Of a stretch of DNA of 38,253 bases, positions 34,266 through 38,253 are shown piece by piece. The notes under the pieces were generated by a model. It had not been told where the DNA came from, did no database searches, and saw only the letters and a list, made by a program, of their open reading frames with translations. Origin of the DNA: Chlamydomonas sphaeroides (taxonomy: Eukaryota > Chlorophyta > Chlorophyceae > Chlamydomonadales > Chlamydomonadaceae); contig BDDC01000897.1 of the NCBI GenBank assembly GCA_001662425.1, positions 1,410 to 39,662 on the forward strand, in the 5' to 3' direction. The first letter of the stretch is position 1, and every line of letters starts with the position of its first letter. A program made the position numbers and the translations under genes.

Positions 34266-35627
34266 TCAGAATGCCGCCACGGCTGACGGCGCCGGTGGCA
34301 GCGGCGGCAGTTCAGCCGCTGACATGGCAGCGGCCGTCGGCGTCTCGTCACCGGGTACCACGATTCGCTCCTTCTCGCCTCGCCAAAAAGAGAACCGAAC
34401 GCTAGCGCGCTTCTGCAACGAGCGGCCGGCCTCCGCCGCTCCACCTGGCAGCTGCGGCGGCGGCGGCGCCGCCGCCGAGCCGTCGGACCCCGTGGCCGCT
34501 CCGCCAGAAGTGGCGGCAGCAGCGGCGGCGACGGCGGCGACGGCCGCCGCCTCTTTGCGGGCGGCGGCGACGGCAACGGCGAACTCGGCGGCGGCGGCGC
34601 GCATGGCAAGGGTGACGGAGTCGCCTTTGGTGTGAGTAAAGCTGGCCGCCGCCGCCGCCAGGCCCGCCGCCAGCCGGCCCTTGCCCGCCGGCAGGCCATC
34701 AAGTCCGAGCCGGGTTCGGTGCACGACCCTGCTGTCTCGAGACCGGATCACGGTCATGGGCTCGTCCGGCTCGCCGGCAGCGGCGCTCCACGCCGCTGCC
34801 GCCAGTGCCGCCACCCTGACGCGGCGGCGGCGCCGCCGTTGGCTCGTGACCAGGAGCGCCTTCTCGGCCCAGCCCGCTAGCACTCGCCAGGGGCGAGGCG
34901 GCGCTGGCGCCGGCGCCGGGCTGCTGGTGCCGCTGCGGCCGGATGCAACCTCGCAGTACATGATCTCCTCCGCTGCCGGGCCCGTGACGATGGCGTTCCG
35001 AGCGGCCATCCGTTCCCTGTACGCGTCGGGGCCAAACGTCCAGTCGCCGCCCCCGTCTAAACAGGGCTCTTCGCACTGTCCGCCAGCGAAGGCCGGGGCT
35101 GCACGCGACGACGGCGGCGCCGCGGCGATAGCCGGCGCGGCGGGGCGCACGAAGGGTGCGCTGACGGCGGTGGCGCTGATGGAGGTCGCCACCGGCAGCG
35201 GCGTCGGCGACGAGGCAAGTGTTACGTCGCACAGATCCGACAGAGACGCGACGGAGCCGTGGCGAGTTGTCAGAAGCTCCGCGTTAACGGCACCGTCGAC
35301 TGAAGCGCGGCTGCTCTTGCGGCCGCCGTTGCAGCGAGCTGTACCGGCGGCGGCGCTGTTGCTGCGCCGCGGCGACGGCAGCGGCTTGGCATGGACCTTG
35401 CCGGAGGGCGTCGCCGTGGGGTCTTGGCCGGACGCGGTGAGGGGGTCGCTGAAGGTGATGGAGGTGCGGCGGCGGCGCGCGCTGGAGCCATCGTGCATAC
35501 CCCAGCGGCGTCGCTGGCCGTGGGAGAGGTCGGGGACATCGACGCTCGCGCGCGAGGCAGCACCCGGCAGCGCTGGCGATGGCAACCCCGGCAGGCCTGT
35601 AGCTGGCTGTGGATTTACAGCCGCCAT
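34266..35627 (-). CDS. Hypothetical Ala/Ser-rich protein, single exon
   Basis: No known domain is recognised. An uninterrupted 453-residue frame starts at MAAVNPQPATG. The N-terminal 145 residues carry Ser/Arg clusters (GAASRASVDVPDLSHG, SSARRRRTSITFSDPL, RKSSRASVDG) that look like basophilic kinase sites. The middle is Ala/Pro-rich. The later part has poly-Ala helical runs and ASVRFSFWRGEKERIVVPGDE near the end. The N-terminal 145 codons and upstream DNA recur at 37530-38120 with mostly conservative or synonymous-type changes, supporting real coding in this frame. The conserved word GCAGGT just before the ATG in the homologous region could be a splice acceptor, so an upstream exon is possible. 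Frame length in GC-rich DNA is weak evidence by itself, and the opposite strand is also open. Confidence 0.5.
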   Translation of the reverse strand: MAAVNPQPATGLPGLPSPALPGAASRASVDVPDLSHGQRRRWGMHDGSSARRRRTSITFSDPLTASGQDPTATPSGKVHAKPLPSPRRSNSAAAGTARCNGGRKSSRASVDGAVNAELLTTRHGSVASLSDLCDVTLASSPTPLPVATSISATAVSAPFVRPAAPAIAAAPPSSRAAPAFAGGQCEEPCLDGGGDWTFGPDAYRERMAARNAIVTGPAAEEIMYCEVASGRSGTSSPAPAPAPPRPWRVLAGWAEKALLVTSQRRRRRRVRVAALAAAAWSAAAGEPDEPMTVIRSRDSRVVHRTRLGLDGLPAGKGRLAAGLAAAAASFTHTKGDSVTLAMRAAAAEFAVAVAAARKEAAAVAAVAAAAAATSGGAATGSDGSAAAPPPPQLPGGAAEAGRSLQKRASVRFSFWRGEKERIVVPGDETPTAAAMSAAELPPLPPAPSAVAAF

Positions 35628-37198
35628 GGCTCGTACCTGCGTTAAGCGAGGAGGACAAGGAAAAAGCGTGGCATAATTTTAGGCTCTGTTTGGAGCATCG
35701 CAGCTTCCAAACGCAGTATCCGTTCGATGGCGCCATGGCTTTAGGGAGCGTCTTGCCTCTTGCATGCCGCGCAATAGGAAATTGTGACTGCTTACAGCGT
35801 GCCAGGTAAGATTGGTGGAGCCGCACGCAGACCACCCAAATGGATGCCGCGCAACAGTACGCTGGTGGCGTTGTCCAAACAACGCTGTAGGACTGGTGAA
35901 TCTCTGCTGCACTTATAGCGCGGTGACGCAGTGAAGCGCGGTGCGACGTATCAGTCGCTTACGATTCAGCGCCTTGGCAGGCAAGTGATGCGCTGCACAA
36001 AAATGGGCAACGCGAGCGTATGTAGCGTTTAGTACCTCGAGTTACCGTGTCTGGAGACATCCGTTGAAACCCGAATGGTAGAGGTCGCGACTAGCCGATG
36101 TCCTGCCACTGGTATCTCATACGTCATCTCCGTAGCTCCTCGGTAGCGTTTACGGAGGGACGAGATGAGGATATTGTTGTGCGGGTTACGTGGGCGTTGT
36201 GACTGCCATCCTGGGCCGCCGTCGCGCGGCGAGCGACACTCCACTTTAGCTGCTAGTGCGGTGCAGGGACGACTTAACATGGTGCGAAGCACGTAGCTGT
36301 GGGCTGCGCTGATGGCGCCGCGCCGCACGTTCTGCCGTCACGCCACGCGGGTTGAACGTAACCCTCCTTCAGCCACGCAGGGTGCGGACCGTGGCGGACG
36401 GTGCTGGTCATAGTAGGCGCCGAGCGGTGGCGGCTCATCAGGAAACGCGCGTGCCAGTCTGGGCTCCGGACGGCAGCCTCCAAGCCTGAAAGTTGCGGAT
36501 ACCGGTGGCTTCCGTCCACTCGTCGCACTAGAGCGCATCACTCCCCGCTGCCCTACCCAAGCTGCAGCCCAGACAGGGTACCCAGCCGCCAGCCACCTAC
36601 CGTACCCGCTGCACGTCATGCCACCTCATGTGGACGCGCCACTCCCGCAGCTCACGCTAGGCAGCTCATCCCAGGCACCTTGCTCTGATTTCCACGCGGG
36701 TCCTCAAGAAACAGGCCGCTCGGCTAGCACCGATAGAAATCTATTGGCGGTAATCCCCCCCCCCCCTCGAGTCCTCCTGGATGCCCGCCTTCGGCGGTTT
36801 TTCTTGGTGCCACGCGCACTTGCGTAGGTTGGCGGGGGAAGCTATCCTGGTATGTCGTGGTCTGCACGTCAAGGGAGGGCGAGGTGTTGGGTTCTTGGGT
36901 ATGATCCAGGCAGGGCATAGTCCAAGCCCTGGGGGGAGGGGAGCAGGCCTCTGAACACGCCACGCGCCGGCGTTTGCTGCACTTGCCGCACACAGTTATT
37001 CCTACTTTGACTTCGTTCTAGCTTAATGATAAACTAGCTTGTTATGTACAGTTGTGGGGAGGGGCGGGGCGCCCCGCCCCGCCCCCGCAGGCAAAGCGTT
37101 TTTCCCGGCATGAGCATGAAAGCCGCATCGCGTGGGGAGAGGGGGGAGGGAGGGGGAGGGGGAAAGGGGGCAAGGGGCGCGGGCACACGTCATGCTGG
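35628..37198. other. Region between the two hypothetical gene copies
   Basis: About 35,628-35,820 is the upstream DNA of copy 1 and is similar to the upstream DNA of copy 2 (to about 38,120). The rest (35,900-37,030) is less GC-rich and shows no gene. From 37,053 a GC-rich tandem repeat begins. Confidence 0.45.
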
Positions 37199-37450
37199 CT
37201 AGGCTGGCCGCAAAGACGCTTGTGGGGAGGGGGAGGGGGGAGGGGCGCCCCGCCCCGCCCCCGCAGGCAAAGCGCTGTTTTCGGCATGAGCAACGTCGGT
37301 CGGGCTGTCTGCGGATGCTCTACGGCTCGGAGTACGCTGGCTAGCGAGGCTAGCGAGACTTGGCGCAGAGACGCTTGGGGGGAGGGGGAGTGGGGGAGGG
37401 GCGCGCCGCCCCGCCCCCGCAGGCAAGGCGTTGTTTGGCAGGAACAACTT
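37053..37450. repeat. Three degenerate tandem repeats of about 155-176 bp with GC palindrome
   Basis: Each unit contains a G-run, then a CGCCCCGCCCC-type run and CCCCCGCAGGCAA, with the CGCAGG word at 37086, 37262 and 37418 (spacing 176 and 156). The first copy has the perfect 20-base palindrome GGGGCGGGGCGCCCCGCCCC. The second and third copies also share CGGNCGGGCTGTCTG downstream. Confidence 0.85.
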
Positions 37451-37933
37451 AGCTGTATGCGAACGTAATTGTCCTTTGTCGCCAGCGCACCTCGGCCGGG
37501 CTGTCTGAGGAGGCGCGACGGCTCGAGAGTCGTTGCACAGGTCCACCAGAGACGCCATGGAGGCATGGCGGGTCGTCATAAGCTCCGCATCGGCGGCACC
37601 GTCGACTGAAGCGCAGCTGCTCTTGCGGCCGCCGTTGCGGCGAGCTGCGCCGGCGGCGGCGCCGTTGCTGCGCCGCGGCGACGGCAGCGGCTCGGCATGG
37701 GCCGTGCCGGAGGGCGTCGCCGCGGGGTCTTGGCCGGAGGCAGTGAGGGGGTCGCTGAAGGTGACGGAGGAGCGGCGGCGGCGCGCGCTGGAGCCATCGT
37801 GCATACCCCAGCGGCGTCGCTGGCCGTGGGAGAGGTCGGGGACATCGACGCTCGCGCGCGAGGCAGCACCCGGCAGCGCTGGCGATGGCAAGCCCGGCGA
37901 GCGTGAAGTTGTCTGGGGATTCACAACCGACAT
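37199..37933 (-). pseudogene. Partial, chimeric second copy of the Ala/Ser-rich gene
   Basis: From MSVVNPQTTSRSPG the first 130-145 residues match the protein at 34266-35627 closely (GLPSPALPGAASRASVDVPD, then GQRRRWGMHDGSSARRRR). After SMASLVDLCN (about 37,530) similarity stops and the frame runs into the GC tandem repeats, giving two related Pro/Gly-rich ends (NALPAGAGR and NSALPAGAGR) before a stop at 37199. It therefore lacks the C-terminal two thirds of copy 1. The frame is open upstream of the ATG to about 38,032. It may be a broken copy, or a gene whose further exons lie elsewhere; I favour a truncated duplicate. Confidence 0.5.
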
Positions 37934-38204
37934 GGCTTTGACCTGCGCTAGTCGAGGAGAGGAAGGGAAAGGCGCAGCACGTGTCAGGCGCGGCCGTGTT
38001 TGAAGCAGAGTTTGAAGCATCGCAGCTTCCAAACGAACTGCAGTTGCCGTTCGTCAACGCCTGGCCCCAAGGAGCGTGTTTTGTCTCTCACCCCGCGTGC
38101 GAGTGCTTCCAGCGCGCGGTAAGACTTGCGCCAGGTGGAGCCGCGCGCGCGACCTTCAAGTTGGATGCGGCGACGGGCAAACAGCAAGTCCGCCGGCCAC
38201 GTTG

Positions 38205-38253
38205 CCCCCGCCCCCGCCCCCGCCCCCGCCCCCGCCCCCGCCCCCGCCCCCGC
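38205..38253. repeat. CCCCCG hexanucleotide repeat at window end
   Basis: Eight perfect CCCCCG units run to the last base. The true length is unknown because the window ends inside the array. Confidence 0.95.

Noticed and set aside
34681..35676. 331-codon frame on the + strand opposite the Ala/Ser-rich gene
   Set aside because: It is antisense to the frame whose protein pattern is kept between the two copies; no motif supports it.
1..38253. tRNA, rRNA or snRNA genes
   Set aside because: No cloverleaf arms with a matching T-loop sequence or conserved rRNA/snRNA blocks were seen on reading both strands; a covariance-model scan could still find one.

Overview
The window looks like nuclear DNA of a chlorophycean green alga, most likely Chlamydomonadales (Chlamydomonas/volvocine type). 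The DNA is very GC-rich. Every recognisable protein is split into short exons by GT-AG introns with GTGAGC, GTGCGG or GTGGGG donors and C-rich CAG acceptors. One gene encodes the green-algal major lipid droplet protein (MLDP), and low-complexity Ala/Gly/Pro/His stretches are common. No prokaryotic, viral, tRNA or rRNA signal was seen. A 443-base N run (16991-17433) is an assembly gap inside MLDP.

Layout. 594-8131 (-): N-terminal 716 codons (17 exons) of transcription elongation factor SPT6, running off the left edge. 8580-11355 (+): RNA polymerase subunit RPB5, divergent from SPT6. 12517-14620 (+): mitochondrial import protein TIM21. 15796-18133 (+): MLDP, interrupted by the gap. 20127-20942 (-): a His-tailed mitochondrial inner-membrane protein, probably the NDUFB2 subunit of complex I. 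21353-22521 (+): prefoldin subunit 1, divergent from it. 23318-24952 and 26563-27934 (+): a tandem pair of TMEM14/FAX-like membrane proteins. 28581-29714 (+): a BET1-like SNARE. 31336-32695 (-): an unrecognised five-exon gene for a predicted signal-peptide, single-pass membrane protein with a Trp/Gly-rich tail. 34266-35627 (-): a long single-exon Ala/Ser-rich ORF, with a partial, chimeric second copy at 37199-37933 (-).

The genes do not form one pathway. They are housekeeping functions (transcription, protein import, chaperoning, vesicle fusion, respiration) plus lipid storage and possibly lipid transport. Divergent pairs share about 0.4 kb of upstream DNA and convergent pairs share 1.6-2 kb.

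The most interesting structure is in the introns. Several introns hold tandem, partly decayed copies of the end of the exon just upstream, sometimes with its splice donor (SPT6 exons 5, 8, 14 and 16; TIM21 exon 3). In TIM21 the copied donor is in frame and would add 34 residues carrying a second hydrophobic segment. The TMEM14 pair differs by one intron, next to an 80-base identical tract that crosses a splice site. A short dispersed element recurs in SPT6 introns, and one SPT6 intron carries a telomere-like (TTCAGGG)n block. All exon models were made by reading splice signals and reading-frame continuity by eye; no transcript data were available.
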